Under the pieces are notes generated by a model, which made no database searches, had not been told where the DNA came from, and saw only the letters and a list, made by a program, of their open reading frames with translations. 33,607 nucleotides of DNA from Deltaproteobacteria bacterium SG8_13 (GTDB taxonomy: Bacteria; Desulfobacterota; Desulfobacteria; Desulfobacterales; SG8-13): contig LJNK01000035.1 of NCBI GenBank assembly GCA_001303025.1, positions 1-33,607 on the forward strand, written 5' to 3'. This document shows, in pieces, positions 24,015 through 32,555 of the stretch. The position numbers and the translations under genes are program-made. How positions within the stretch are numbered: the stretch's first letter is position 1; each line of letters opens with the position of its first letter.

Positions 24015-26269
24015 CACTTCACCCGGATGTCGTATGACCGGTCCCAGTTGTCAGCAGGGGGGTCGTTTTTGAAGGCCAGGCAGCGGCTGAGCATGGTGCC
24101 GCTCGGCCCGTCAGTGGAATCGATTTCCGTGGCCCGGCGGAAACAGTCAATCGCCAGGTCCCAATTGCGCTGGCGGTATGCCTGCAGTCCCCGGTCGTAA
24201 AGATCTAAAATCTGCCGCAGGGGGTCGGCAACGGCATCTGCGGGGGCGAGCAGCTCATATACGGTCAGCGGCTCATGCCGGCCCACGACCCGAATGGTAT
24301 CGATCTGGCGGCAGGCAAACTGATCGCCGGCATTGCGAAAGGTCGATTCACCGATCAGCGTATAGGTGCCGTAAATTTTGTTGATCCCCTCCAGGCGGGC
24401 GGCAATGTTGACCATATCTCCCATCATGGTGTAGTCCATGCGGCTTGCAGAACCCATGTTGCCGACCACCGCCCGACCGGAGTTCAGGCCGATCCGCATT
24501 TTCAACGATGGTTTGCCGCCTGCCTCCCACATTCGGCGCATTTCGTGCAGCCGCTGTTGCATTTGCGTCGATGCGGTGCAGGCCCTGGTCGCATGATCGG
24601 CCAGAAAGTTCGGAGCCCCGAAAAAAGCGATGATGGCGTCGCCTTCGAATTTGTCTACCGTTCCCTCATTTTGCAGAATAATGTCGGTCATCTCGGTAAG
24701 AAACTCGTTGAGCAGATCAACGAGCTCGGTGGGGCCCAGGGATTCGGAGATCGAAGTGAAACCCTGTACGTCTGAAAAAAAAGCCGTAATGTCTCGCTCT
24801 TCTCCACCCAGTTCTAAGCTCTCCGGTGACTCGATCAGCTGCTTGACAACCGATGGGGCCAGATAGGTGGAAAAAGCGTTTTTGATAAACCGCTTCTGCT
24901 TGGTTTCTGCGAAATATCGCTGGGCCGTAATGCTCAGGTATACCAGCAACAGCACCGACAGGGGGTAGACGATGTTCAGCACCAGGCCGTGATGGGTGAA
25001 CAGGTACTGACAAAACAGGATGTATCCCAGAAAAATCGCCAGCATGGCGGCCAGGCCGGGTATGACCGACACCCGCGGCAGGATAAGCCCCATGCAGATT
25101 CCGGCCACCAAAATGGCCAGAAGGTCGAAAATGGCCACCCACTTGGGCCGATGCAAAAAATCTTGGGCCAACACGCTGTCGATCAGGTTGGCATGAATTT
25201 CCAGCCCGGGAAATACTTCCCCGAAAGGGGTGACCCGCAGGTCGTAGATGCCAGCGGCGGTGGCACCCACCATCACGATCTTGTCCTTTAACCGGTCGGG
25301 GGGCACGGTTCCGCTCAAAATATCGGTAATCGGTAGGTGGGGGAACGTTTTTTCCTCGCCGCGGTAGTTTACCAGGATTCGACCCTGTTCATCGGTGGGG
25401 ATTTGCATCGTCCCGATGCGGACCTGGCGCACACCGTAGTCGTCGATGTACACCGCAAGCGGCTGCTGCAGGTAGGCCCCGACGGACACCAGAGACAGCG
25501 GAGCGTACAGGGTCTCTCGGAACTGGAGCACGGCCGGCAGCCAGCGCACGACGCCGTCGCGGTCCGGAAGCATGTTGAAGTATCCCGAATACGCGGCCGC
25601 CTCGGCCAGTTCCGCGATGTTCGACTGGGGATACACCGCCTGGAAAAGCGGTACCGTGCGGGCTGCAGTGGAAGAATAGCGCTCCAGGTTGTATTTGGAG
25701 TGGTGGATGTTTTGCTGGTGCTGTCGCAGCTCCGCTTCTTTCAATTGCGGTGCATTGGCCGGGTTCATCTGAAAAAAGTACCCCAGCACAATGGTGGATG
25801 ATGATTCAGCGATGGCCCGGGCCAGGCGGTGATCCTGGTTGGCTTCGATTTTGAGGCTTTCCAGGAATGCATCCAGTTTCCGGTCTGCCGGGTCTGTCTG
25901 CCGAGAGTGGTGTTGTATTTTGGAGATAACTTCGAGGAGTCGACCACTGTCGGGTTCCAGAAATCCGATGTCGAAAGCGATGATCCGGGCACCGGCCGAC
26001 GACAGTTTTTCAATTAATTCAGTAAACTTGGAACGCGGCCACAGCCACTTGCCTTCGCGGGCGATGCTCTTTTCGTCCACCACCGCGAGCACGATATCAC
26101 CGCCGGGTTCGATACCCCCACGCGATTGAAAGCGCAAATCGATGGTTTTGAGCTCCATCAGGTCGAGGAACGGAACACCGATGGCGTAAGCGGCCAGTCC
26201 GAACACCGTGAGTGCGGTGAATATGGCGACGTGATGCAGCCGGGCGAACTTTTGTATTACAGATGTCAT
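24014..26269 (-). CDS. CHASE2-domain adenylate cyclase (class III)
   Basis: This is a 751-residue membrane protein. An N-terminal anchor helix (VAIFTALTVFGLAAYAIG) is followed by an extracytoplasmic CHASE2 sensor (about residues 35-370), three membrane helices (about 378-447) and a class III cyclase domain (about 490-665). A helical, TPR-like tail (GLQAYRQRNWDLAIDCFRRATEI) ends the protein. The catalytic set is complete: metal ligands D500 (FFSDVQGFTS) and D544 (FEGDAIIAFFG), adenine-selecting K540 and D612 (MDYT), and transition-state N621 and R625 (VNIAARLE). It should make cAMP in response to an unknown periplasmic signal. ATG 26269 is used; TTG 26341 would add 24 residues but lies only about 12 bases after the predicted start point. 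Confidence 0.92.
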   Translation of the reverse strand: MTSVIQKFARLHHVAIFTALTVFGLAAYAIGVPFLDLMELKTIDLRFQSRGGIEPGGDIVLAVVDEKSIAREGKWLWPRSKFTELIEKLSSAGARIIAFDIGFLEPDSGRLLEVISKIQHHSRQTDPADRKLDAFLESLKIEANQDHRLARAIAESSSTIVLGYFFQMNPANAPQLKEAELRQHQQNIHHSKYNLERYSSTAARTVPLFQAVYPQSNIAELAEAAAYSGYFNMLPDRDGVVRWLPAVLQFRETLYAPLSLVSVGAYLQQPLAVYIDDYGVRQVRIGTMQIPTDEQGRILVNYRGEEKTFPHLPITDILSGTVPPDRLKDKIVMVGATAAGIYDLRVTPFGEVFPGLEIHANLIDSVLAQDFLHRPKWVAIFDLLAILVAGICMGLILPRVSVIPGLAAMLAIFLGYILFCQYLFTHHGLVLNIVYPLSVLLLVYLSITAQRYFAETKQKRFIKNAFSTYLAPSVVKQLIESPESLELGGEERDITAFFSDVQGFTSISESLGPTELVDLLNEFLTEMTDIILQNEGTVDKFEGDAIIAFFGAPNFLADHATRACTASTQMQQRLHEMRRMWEAGGKPSLKMRIGLNSGRAVVGNMGSASRMDYTMMGDMVNIAARLEGINKIYGTYTLIGESTFRNAGDQFACRQIDTIRVVGRHEPLTVYELLAPADAVADPLRQILDLYDRGLQAYRQRNWDLAIDCFRRATEIDSTDGPSGTMLSRCLAFKNDPPADNWDRSYDIRVK

Positions 26270-26359
26270 GGCCGTGCTTGCATGTGGTGGTTTATCCCGG
26301 CCGGCGGTCGCGCCGGTCGCGGCCCGTGACTCGGTTATCAAATTATTTCAGCAAGTTCT

Positions 26360-26388
26360 ATATTAGTGTACACTGTTGAATTTGTCAA
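26360..26388 (-). promoter_or_regulatory. Promoter of the cyclase-argA operon with palindrome in the spacer
   Basis: On the minus strand TTGACA (26383-26388), a 17-base spacer and TAATAT (26360-26365) form a near-consensus sigma-70 promoter. The perfect palindrome AGTGTACACT (26365-26374) lies in the spacer against the -10 box, a likely repressor site. The start point would be near 26353. Confidence 0.65.
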
Positions 26389-26655
26389 CGATTGCCACAG
26401 CACGCCGCGTACGGTCCATGCCGGAGAACACCGCACAAGAGGGTCACACTTTGGTTATTCGAATTACAAAAGCAGCGGGGTGTTCGTAATCCAAGATTCC
26501 TTTCCGCGTAATTAATTTGGTTTGAAATGACGAAATAGCACCTCCTCGGATTTTTTTCAGCGGGTCATTTCCATTGCACTTCAAGCGCTAACCGTAGAAT
26601 CGATTTATATATCAATTGGTTATGATTCAAGGTGTCGGTCGATCCAATCCCACCA
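26389..26655. other. Intergenic region between cyclase and surface-protein genes
   Basis: No gene is supported here. It is AT-richer than the flanks. GAAATGAC (26524-26531) and GTCATTTC (26564-26571) are a perfect 8-bp inverted repeat 32 bases apart, enclosing a seven-T run (26551-26557). A partial inverted repeat, TTGG-n-TTA...TTCGTAATCCAA, lies at about 26451-26494. TTGCAC (26574-26579) with TAGAAT (26595-26600) has only a 15-base spacer and is a weak promoter candidate for the gene at 26740. Confidence 0.35.
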
Positions 26656-26737
26656 AGACCGCTGCCGGCCGGCGGGTCTGAAAGTGGCATCCTCTTTGCT
26701 CTAATACGGCTTGGAACCGTAAACCGCAGGAGATGCC
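26656..26737 (+). promoter_or_regulatory. Structured leader that can mask the ribosome site of the surface-protein gene
   Basis: Hairpin 1 pairs AGACC (26656-26660) with GGTCT (26675-26679), with a CCGGCCGG-rich centre. Hairpin 2 pairs GGCATC (26686-26691) with GATGCC (26732-26737); CCT (26691-26693) can also reach AGG of the Shine-Dalgarno AGGAG (26728-26732). TACGG/CCGTA (26705-26709, 26717-26721) forms an inner stem. Translation could thus depend on opening hairpin 2. It does not match a riboswitch consensus I know. Confidence 0.35.
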
Positions 26738-26739
26738 GC

Positions 26740-28512
26740 ATGAGATTTTTCCGCCACAAAAGAACCCATCTGCTCCGTACCGCCCTGTTGTCGGTCGGAG
26801 TATGGGCAGCGATTTTGGTGGTTACAGCGACCGGATCCCATGCCGCCAACGTGACCCTGGCCTGGGATTCGAATGCAGAACCGGACCTGGCCGGATATAT
26901 CGTTTACTACGGCACGGCCAGCCGCATCTATCCCAACACTGTGGACGTCGGGAAGGTCAACTCTTTCGAAGTGACCGGCCTGACATCCGGGCAGACATAC
27001 TACTTTGCAGTGACCGCTTACGACAGCCAGCGCAATGAAAGTTCCTATTCCAACGAGATCACCCACGCCATCGCGGCGGTGGATACCGACGGGGACGGAC
27101 TGTCCGACCAGGATGAAATCAACATCCACGGAACCGATCCGAACCGGGCTGACACCGACGGCGACGGGCTTTCCGACGGCGCCGAGATCACCCTTTACGG
27201 TACCGATCCCCGGTCCGTGGACACCGATGGCGACAGCCTGAGTGACGCGGACGAGATCAACGATCACGGCACCAACCCGAATCTGAGCGATTCGGATCAG
27301 GACGGCCTGTCGGATCCGGACGAGATCGCTACCTACCAGACCAATCCCAACCAGGCAGATACGGATCAGGACGGCCTGACGGACCGCGATGAAATCATCT
27401 CCCACGGAACCGATCCGAGAAACGCGGATACCGATCAGGACGGGCTAAATGACGGATACGAGGTGAGCAACGGTCTGGATCCGCTGGTGGACCAGAATGC
27501 GCCTCCGGTCAACAACGAACCTGCCAGGCCCGTTTTGATGCTGCCAACCGACGGTCAGAGCAACGTCTCGCAGCTGCCGGTGCTGCAGACCGAAGAGTTC
27601 TCCGATCCGGACGGCGACGAACACGCGGAAACCAGGTGGCAGATCAGCACCGACAGCAGCTTCGGGCACATTGTCTACAGCCTGCAAAGCGGCAGGTATC
27701 TCACCGCGCTCCCGGTTCCCGAGGCCCTGCTGGACATCCAGACCACCTATTTCTGGAGGGCCCGGTTCATCGACACGCGCAATGCCGCATCCGAGTGGGC
27801 CGCTCCGTTTGCTTTCACAACGGTGCCGACCTCGGTGACCGATCAGGACCAGGACGGCGTGCCGGACGAAAATGAAGTCGACGCCAGTGTCGATCTCGAC
27901 GGCGATGGCGTGCCGGATATCCAGCAGCCTACGCTGCTGAGCGCAAACACCTCCGATGGCGACAAGCAGATCGGCCTCGGTCCGGACAGCAACGTAAAGA
28001 GTATCCGTGTGTTTATGCCTCTGGACCCCGGCGTCATTGCAGAGCGACAGGGAAAGCCGGACAGCCTCCCCTACGGTATGGTCTGCTTTCGAATTGAAGT
28101 CGATCAACCCGGCGACACCGCCTATGTGTCCGTATATCTCTCCGAACCGGCACCGGCTGAGTTCAGGTGGGCGAAATACGATCTGGCCAATGGGTGGTAC
28201 GATTACACCAGCCACGTGACCTTCAGCCCGGACCGCAAGCAGATCACCTTGCGACTGACCGACGGAGGGTTGGGTGATGGGGATGGCGCCGTTAACGGCG
28301 TGATTCTCGATCCTTCCGGACTGGCCGCTGCCACGGAAGGCGGCGGGATCGAAGAAGAGGTATTCAAGGCCTGTTTCGTATCAGCCGCAACCGCCGGTCA
28401 CTCGGGTCAGACAGTTACCGGTGCGGCAGTATTGCTGATTGGATTGGGACTCCTTTCCCTCGTCTGCTCGCTCTTCGAACTGTGTCGTAGACGGCGCAAC
28501 ATCCGTTCCTGA
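26740..28512 (+). CDS. Secreted FnIII / thrombospondin-3 repeat protein with choice-of-anchor U and C-terminal membrane anchor
   Basis: This is a 590-residue exported protein. ATG 26740 follows AGGAGA. The signal peptide is residues 1 to about 35 (basic MRFFRHKRTH, a hydrophobic core, cleavage near SHA). A fibronectin type III domain spans about 36-110. Six 23-residue calcium-binding thrombospondin type 3 repeats (115-252; DTDGDGLSD type) follow, then a beta-rich segment, then another DxDxDG pair (about 367-392). The section around LPYGMVCFRIEVDQPG...WYDYTSHVTF...LTDGGLGDGDGAVNGVILDPSG matches the choice-of-anchor U domain, which sits before C-terminal sorting signals. The end is one: a Cys-containing linker, the helix TGAAVLLIGLGLLSLVCSLF and a basic tail CRRRRNIRS. 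It is probably a surface adhesin or matrix protein stabilised by calcium. Confidence 0.87.
   Translation: MRFFRHKRTHLLRTALLSVGVWAAILVVTATGSHAANVTLAWDSNAEPDLAGYIVYYGTASRIYPNTVDVGKVNSFEVTGLTSGQTYYFAVTAYDSQRNESSYSNEITHAIAAVDTDGDGLSDQDEINIHGTDPNRADTDGDGLSDGAEITLYGTDPRSVDTDGDSLSDADEINDHGTNPNLSDSDQDGLSDPDEIATYQTNPNQADTDQDGLTDRDEIISHGTDPRNADTDQDGLNDGYEVSNGLDPLVDQNAPPVNNEPARPVLMLPTDGQSNVSQLPVLQTEEFSDPDGDEHAETRWQISTDSSFGHIVYSLQSGRYLTALPVPEALLDIQTTYFWRARFIDTRNAASEWAAPFAFTTVPTSVTDQDQDGVPDENEVDASVDLDGDGVPDIQQPTLLSANTSDGDKQIGLGPDSNVKSIRVFMPLDPGVIAERQGKPDSLPYGMVCFRIEVDQPGDTAYVSVYLSEPAPAEFRWAKYDLANGWYDYTSHVTFSPDRKQITLRLTDGGLGDGDGAVNGVILDPSGLAAATEGGGIEEEVFKACFVSAATAGHSGQTVTGAAVLLIGLGLLSLVCSLFELCRRRRNIRS
27082..27495 (+). 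repeat. Six tandem 69-bp (23-residue) TSP3 coding repeats
   Basis: Six in-frame units each encode D-[TS]-D-[GQ]-D-[GS]-L-[STN]-D-x-x-E-[IV] followed by a variable linker ending in a TDP or TNP motif. Units 1-3 use GDG-type and units 4-6 use QDG-type loops, so the array may have grown by duplication of two sub-blocks. The last unit is degenerate after EVSNGLDP. Confidence 0.9.
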
Positions 28513-28531
28513 GACGATCAGTGGTGTCATT

Positions 28532-28576
28532 GAAATCGGCAGTCCGGCCACCTCACCGGACTGCCGATTTCGTTTT
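28532..28576 (+). terminator. Strong intrinsic terminator after the surface-protein gene
   Basis: A perfect 16-bp stem (28532-28547 with 28556-28571, starting GAAATCGG) encloses an 8-base loop and is followed by GTTTTG. It lies 19 bases after the stop and eight bases before the 3' end of the PBP gene on the other strand. On the minus strand the same hairpin lacks a T-run, so it may work less well there. Confidence 0.85.
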
Positions 28577-28579
28577 GTG

Positions 28580-30553
28580 TTAAAAGGCGCGCAGCGATGC
28601 AGGCGGTTCGGTCCCTTTCTTGAACAGGGCCGGCACGGAGCCGGGCGAATCTTCCGCAGCCGGCATACCGGTTGCCGGATCGATTCGAACTTTGACCACG
28701 TCATCCGGAATATCGAAGTATCCCAGCGATTTCGCAGCAAGGGCCGAGCGCATGAAATCGACCCATATCGGCAGCGCGGCCCGGGCGCCGGTCTCCCGAT
28801 TGCCCAGCGTTTCGTTCTGATCCGTGCCCACCCACACACCGGCGACCACCGAAGGCGAATAGCCGATGAACAGCGCGTTCTTGTAGTCGTCCGTTGTACC
28901 GGTTTTTCCAGCCAGCGGGCCGGTCAGGCCGCCGGCGCGTCTGGCGGTTCCTTCCGCGACCACTGCCGTGAGCATATCGGTGACCACCGCCGCACCGGCC
29001 CGGGACATACCCACCCGTTTCTGCGGCTTGATCCGCCAGAGTTGCCGACCCCTGCGATCATTGATTTCCAGGATGCCATAGGGTTCGATCCACTGCCCCT
29101 GGTTGGCGAAGACGGCATACGCTGCGGTCAGTTCCAGCAACGTCACCTCCGAGCTGCCCAGGGCCATCGTCAGGTCGGACCTCAGGGTCGAAGTGATGCC
29201 GAGTTTGTGCCCGAACCGTGCAACCGAAGCCGGCCCCAGCGTCTCCAGCAGCCGAACTGCCGGTATGTTTTCTGAAACCGCCAGCGCTCTGCGCATGGTA
29301 ATTTCTCCCAGGTAGGTCTTGGAGAAGTTTTGCGGGCTCCAATCACTGCCGCCGCTGGCGCCCCTGAATGTCACCGGTGCGTCCAGCAGCAGTTTGTTTT
29401 GGGCAAAGCCCTGTTCGACCGCGTAGGCATACACTATCGGTTTGAAGGCCGAACCGGGCTGGCGAAGCGCAGTGGATGCGCGATTGTAGGGACTTTCGGC
29501 GAAGTCCCTGCCGCCGACCATGGCGGCGATCCCTCCCGTGGACACTTCCAGGCAGACGAGAGCAGCCTGGGGGTCGGGATTCGGGATCCTGTTTTTTTGC
29601 ATGCGCTTTTCCAGCGCTGCAAGTCCGTCAGCAACGGCGGATTCGGCCGCCTGCTGCAGGGAATAGGAAAGGGTTGTGTAGACCCTCAATCCACCCTTGT
29701 AGAGCTGGTCCGCGCCGACGATCTCTTCCAGCTCTTTTTTGACCGCATCGATAAAGTATGGCGCTTTTACCGTTTCCTGCCGGCCGGCCGCCACCTGCAG
29801 CGGCTGCTGTAAGGCTTCTGCCAGCTCGGTTTCCGACAGCAAACCCACGTCCTGCATCTGCCGAAGCACGATGTTGCGCCTTTTCACCGACAACTCGGGA
29901 TGGTTCAGGGGAGAATAGCGTACAGGAGATTTGGGGATGCCGGCCAACAGGGCGCATTCGGGCAGGGTCAACGCTGACACCGACTTGTCGAAGTAAATGC
30001 GGGCAGCCGATTCCGCACCGTAGGCACCGCTGCCGAAGTACACCTGATTGAGGTAATAGGTCAGTATTTCATCTTTTGTGTAGCGTCGCTCCAGCTGAAA
30101 CGCCAACAGCGCCTCTTTCATTTTCCGCACGATGGTCTTGCGCGGGGTCAGAAAGAGCGTCTTGGCCAGCTGCTGGGTGATGGTGCTGGCGCCTTCGACA
30201 AACTCACCGGCCCGGATATCCTTGTAGATGGCCCGGATGACGGCCTTCAGGTCGACTCCGCTGTGGCGGTAAAACTTGCGGTCCTCGGTTGCGATCAGTG
30301 CGGCCTTCAGATATTCCGGAATTTCTTTCAACGGCACCGGGTGCCGCTTTTCGAGAAAGATTTCAGCCAGCAACACCTCGTCGCTGGAAACAATGCGGGT
30401 CACCTCCGAGGGGGAGAAAGACTCCAGCGATCGGATCTGCGGCAGATCGCGGGTGAGTCCGATGAACAGCCCCAGCAGTATGCCGCAAAAAGCCCCTCCG
30501 CAAAACAGCAGTATAATCGCAGATCTGGATATTCGAAGGTATGAGAAGCGCAT
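28580..30553 (-). CDS. Class A penicillin-binding protein (PBP1A type)
   Basis: This is a 657-residue bifunctional peptidoglycan synthase. An N-terminal membrane anchor (AIILLFCGGAFCGILLGLFIGL) is followed by a GT51 glycosyltransferase domain with catalytic E90 in ATEDRKFYRHSGVD and the motifs EGASTITQQLAK and YLNQVYFGSGAYG. The transpeptidase domain has S368-x2-K371 (PGSAFK), S427-E-N429 and K550-T-G (GKTGTT). It polymerises glycan strands and cross-links stem peptides in the periplasm. It is shorter than E. coli PBP1a (about 850) because it lacks large insert domains, which is common in this group. ATG 30553 is used; TTG 30592 would add 13 residues. It lies 59 bases after the transglutaminase-like gene on the same strand. 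Confidence 0.93.
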   Translation of the reverse strand: MRFSYLRISRSAIILLFCGGAFCGILLGLFIGLTRDLPQIRSLESFSPSEVTRIVSSDEVLLAEIFLEKRHPVPLKEIPEYLKAALIATEDRKFYRHSGVDLKAVIRAIYKDIRAGEFVEGASTITQQLAKTLFLTPRKTIVRKMKEALLAFQLERRYTKDEILTYYLNQVYFGSGAYGAESAARIYFDKSVSALTLPECALLAGIPKSPVRYSPLNHPELSVKRRNIVLRQMQDVGLLSETELAEALQQPLQVAAGRQETVKAPYFIDAVKKELEEIVGADQLYKGGLRVYTTLSYSLQQAAESAVADGLAALEKRMQKNRIPNPDPQAALVCLEVSTGGIAAMVGGRDFAESPYNRASTALRQPGSAFKPIVYAYAVEQGFAQNKLLLDAPVTFRGASGGSDWSPQNFSKTYLGEITMRRALAVSENIPAVRLLETLGPASVARFGHKLGITSTLRSDLTMALGSSEVTLLELTAAYAVFANQGQWIEPYGILEINDRRGRQLWRIKPQKRVGMSRAGAAVVTDMLTAVVAEGTARRAGGLTGPLAGKTGTTDDYKNALFIGYSPSVVAGVWVGTDQNETLGNRETGARAALPIWVDFMRSALAAKSLGYFDIPDDVVKVRIDPATGMPAAEDSPGSVPALFKKGTEPPASLRAF

Positions 30554-30612
30554 GCTGTCGCGGATGTTATCACAATCCGGCAGGGGGCTCAAATCCCCGA
30601 AGGGGCGAATTC

Positions 30613-31203
30613 TTACACCTTGGATTGCAGCAGTTGCAGGCCCTCCTGGCGGGCCTGCAAAACGGTTTTCATCGCGATGCCTTGCAGCTCCAGCCGGTTG
30701 GCGAGAAGTTGTGCCAGGGCCCGGCGATAGAGCCGGTATTCGTCTTTGGCGGAGATGTTCGCATCCACCGGTTGGGTGAAGAGAAAATCATCCAGCGCAC
30801 GGTTTTTACCGTTTGTGTTGCCTTCGGTCAGGTCGACCCGCGTTTCACGGCTGGTCAAAAAACAGTGAACCATCGGTATATAGGGCAGGCCGTAAGCCGC
30901 TAAAATGCGGTCGGTGCCGGTGACGATTTCCTCGGTCATGGCGTAGATGCCGATCGACTTGGCAACCGGCAGGTCCAGTTCGGCGGCCAGGGTGGCGATC
31001 ACCGCATGTTTGGTGGTGCAGCTGCCCATTTTCTCCTCAAACAGGATCATCAGGTCGTCTCGATCGGAGTTGTAACCGTAGGGCAGCTCGTGCACGTGGC
31101 GGCAGGCCTCCAAAAAGGTCTCGACCCCCATGCGGCGAAAGGTTTGTGAGACGGCCCCGGATGCAGTGATCACCTTGTCCGGCAGTTCGGTGTATTTGTC
31201 CAT
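30613..31203 (-). CDS. Protein with transglutaminase-like Cys-His-Asp pattern
   Basis: This is a 196-residue soluble protein. The segment C62 in KMGSCTTKHAVIATLAAELDLP, then H113 in YIPMVHCFL, then D124 in RVDLTEGNTN has the order and spacing of a transglutaminase/protease-like catalytic triad: Cys at the start of a helix, then His and Asp on neighbouring strands. The rest is helical, ending in a long region rich in Ala, Leu and Arg. ATG 31203 has only GGCGGA upstream. There is no signal peptide. It lies 57 bases after acr3 and 59 before the PBP gene, all on the minus strand, so one transcript is possible. I do not recall a named family; amidase or peptidase activity is inference. Confidence 0.75.
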   Translation of the reverse strand: MDKYTELPDKVITASGAVSQTFRRMGVETFLEACRHVHELPYGYNSDRDDLMILFEEKMGSCTTKHAVIATLAAELDLPVAKSIGIYAMTEEIVTGTDRILAAYGLPYIPMVHCFLTSRETRVDLTEGNTNGKNRALDDFLFTQPVDANISAKDEYRLYRRALAQLLANRLELQGIAMKTVLQARQEGLQLLQSKV

Positions 31204-31260
31204 TTGGTATCCGCCAGACCTTTCATCAGCTTGTTGCGGTTTTCACCAGAGCAAGGCGGC

Positions 31261-32352
31261 TTACGATTCGCACGTCACATGGCAGACACCGGAGGGCGTT
31301 TGCACGCTCACCGGGAAATACTTCTGCCGGAACTTCAACGCCACGTTCACCAGGCTGATGAGCACCGGCACCTCCACCAGCGGGCCGATAACGGCCGCAA
31401 AGGCCTGCCCGGAGTCGATGCCGAATACCGCCACGGCCACGGCAATGGCCAGCTCGAAATTGTTGGAGGCGGCCGTGAAACTCAGGGTGGTCGACTGTTC
31501 ATAGGTGGCGCCCACTTTCATGGAAAGAAAAAACGATACGAAGAACATCACCACAAAGTAAATGCAAAGCGGGATCGCTATGCGCAACACATCCAGCGGC
31601 AGTTGCACGATGTATTCGCCTTTGAGGGAGAACATCACCAGGATGGTGAACAGCAGGGCAATTAGGGTGATCGGGCTGATGCGGGGGATAAACTTTTCCT
31701 CGTACCACTTGCGGCCCCTGAGCTTCAGGCCCAGAAAACGGGACAGCATCCCGGCGAGAAAGGGGATCCCCAGGTAGATGAACACGCTTTCGGCGATCTG
31801 GCCGATGGAGATGTCCACCACCGCGCCTTTCATCCCCAGCCACTGGGGCACCAGCGTGATGAAGAAATAGGCATATACGGAAAAGAAAAGAACCTGGAAT
31901 ATCGAGTTGAAGGCCACCAGGCCGGCGCAATACTCCCGGTCTCCGGAGGCGAGGTCGTTCCAGACGATCACCATGGCAATGCAGCGGGCCAGGCCGATCA
32001 AGATCAGGCCCACCATGTACTCGTGGTGACCGGAGAGAAAAGCGATTGCCAGCAAAAACATCAGGATGGGGCCGATCACCCAGTTCTGCACCAGCGACAG
32101 GGCCAGGACCTTCACGTTGCGAAACACCCGGGGCAACTCTTCATACCGGACCTTGGCCAGCGGCGGATACATCATCAGGATCAGGCCGATGGCGATGGGA
32201 ATGTTGGTGGTGCCGACCTGGAATCGGTTGATAAACTGCCGGATGTCCGGGTACAGGTACCCTCCGATCACACCGGCGAACATGGCCAGAAAGATCCACA
32301 GGGTCAAAAAGCGGTCGAGAAATGATAGTCGTTTGCCGGTGTCGTCGGTCAT
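31261..32352 (-). CDS. acr3: ACR3-family arsenite efflux permease
   Basis: This is a 363-residue inner-membrane carrier with about ten helices that pumps As(III), and sometimes Sb(III), out of the cell using the proton gradient. The essential cysteine of the family is C124 in [18 protein letters not shown]. Other ACR3 signatures are [19 protein letters not shown] near the N-terminus and [21 protein letters not shown] plus [18 protein letters not shown] near the C-terminus. ATG 32352 follows AGGAGG at about nine bases. It is downstream of arsR on the same strand, so it is induced when arsenite releases ArsR. It differs from the E. coli ArsB family, which is longer and unrelated in sequence. 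Confidence 0.95.
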   Translation of the reverse strand: MTDDTGKRLSFLDRFLTLWIFLAMFAGVIGGYLYPDIRQFINRFQVGTTNIPIAIGLILMMYPPLAKVRYEELPRVFRNVKVLALSLVQNWVIGPILMFLLAIAFLSGHHEYMVGLILIGLARCIAMVIVWNDLASGDREYCAGLVAFNSIFQVLFFSVYAYFFITLVPQWLGMKGAVVDISIGQIAESVFIYLGIPFLAGMLSRFLGLKLRGRKWYEEKFIPRISPITLIALLFTILVMFSLKGEYIVQLPLDVLRIAIPLCIYFVVMFFVSFFLSMKVGATYEQSTTLSFTAASNNFELAIAVAVAVFGIDSGQAFAAVIGPLVEVPVLISLVNVALKFRQKYFPVSVQTPSGVCHVTCES

Positions 32353-32555
32353 CTGTCTCTACCTCCTGAAAGCCGTCTGACACTAGTAATTAAGTAAAAA
32401 CCTCCGGCCGGTGCGAGAGCCAACCGGGCTCGGTTGTCGCTAAATCTGCCACCCGATAAAAACGGATTCTCTTTCTGCCGCCGGTGCACAAATTCAATCG
32501 ACTCGCAACGGTCGGCCATTGGTTTGTAACGCGGGCAACCCAGGCAGCTATGCAC
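32349..32555 (-). CDS. Doubtful small Cys-containing frame between arsR and acr3
   Basis: A 68-codon frame from GTG 32555 overlaps the arsR stop by eight bases and ends in a TGA that overlaps the acr3 ATG (ATGA), so it fills the gap between the two genes exactly. The first part ([22 protein letters not shown]) has C-x2-C and a third Cys, which would suit a thiol or arsenite ligand. The second half covers the acr3 ribosome site and looks random. It lacks a clear Shine-Dalgarno. It may be a real small protein or simply a leader region. Confidence 0.25.
   Translation of the reverse strand: MHSCLGCPRYKPMADRCESIEFVHRRQKENPFLSGGRFSDNRARLALAPAGGFYLITSVRRLSGGRDR

Noticed and set aside
26600..26739. 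GEMM-type (c-di-GMP/cGAMP) riboswitch before the surface-protein gene
   Set aside because: The conserved core elements of that class (such as the GACGCAAAGC-type segment) are not present; only generic hairpins remain.
27082..27495. CRISPR-like or satellite repeat
   Set aside because: The 69-bp periodicity is entirely explained by in-frame thrombospondin type 3 calcium-binding repeats.
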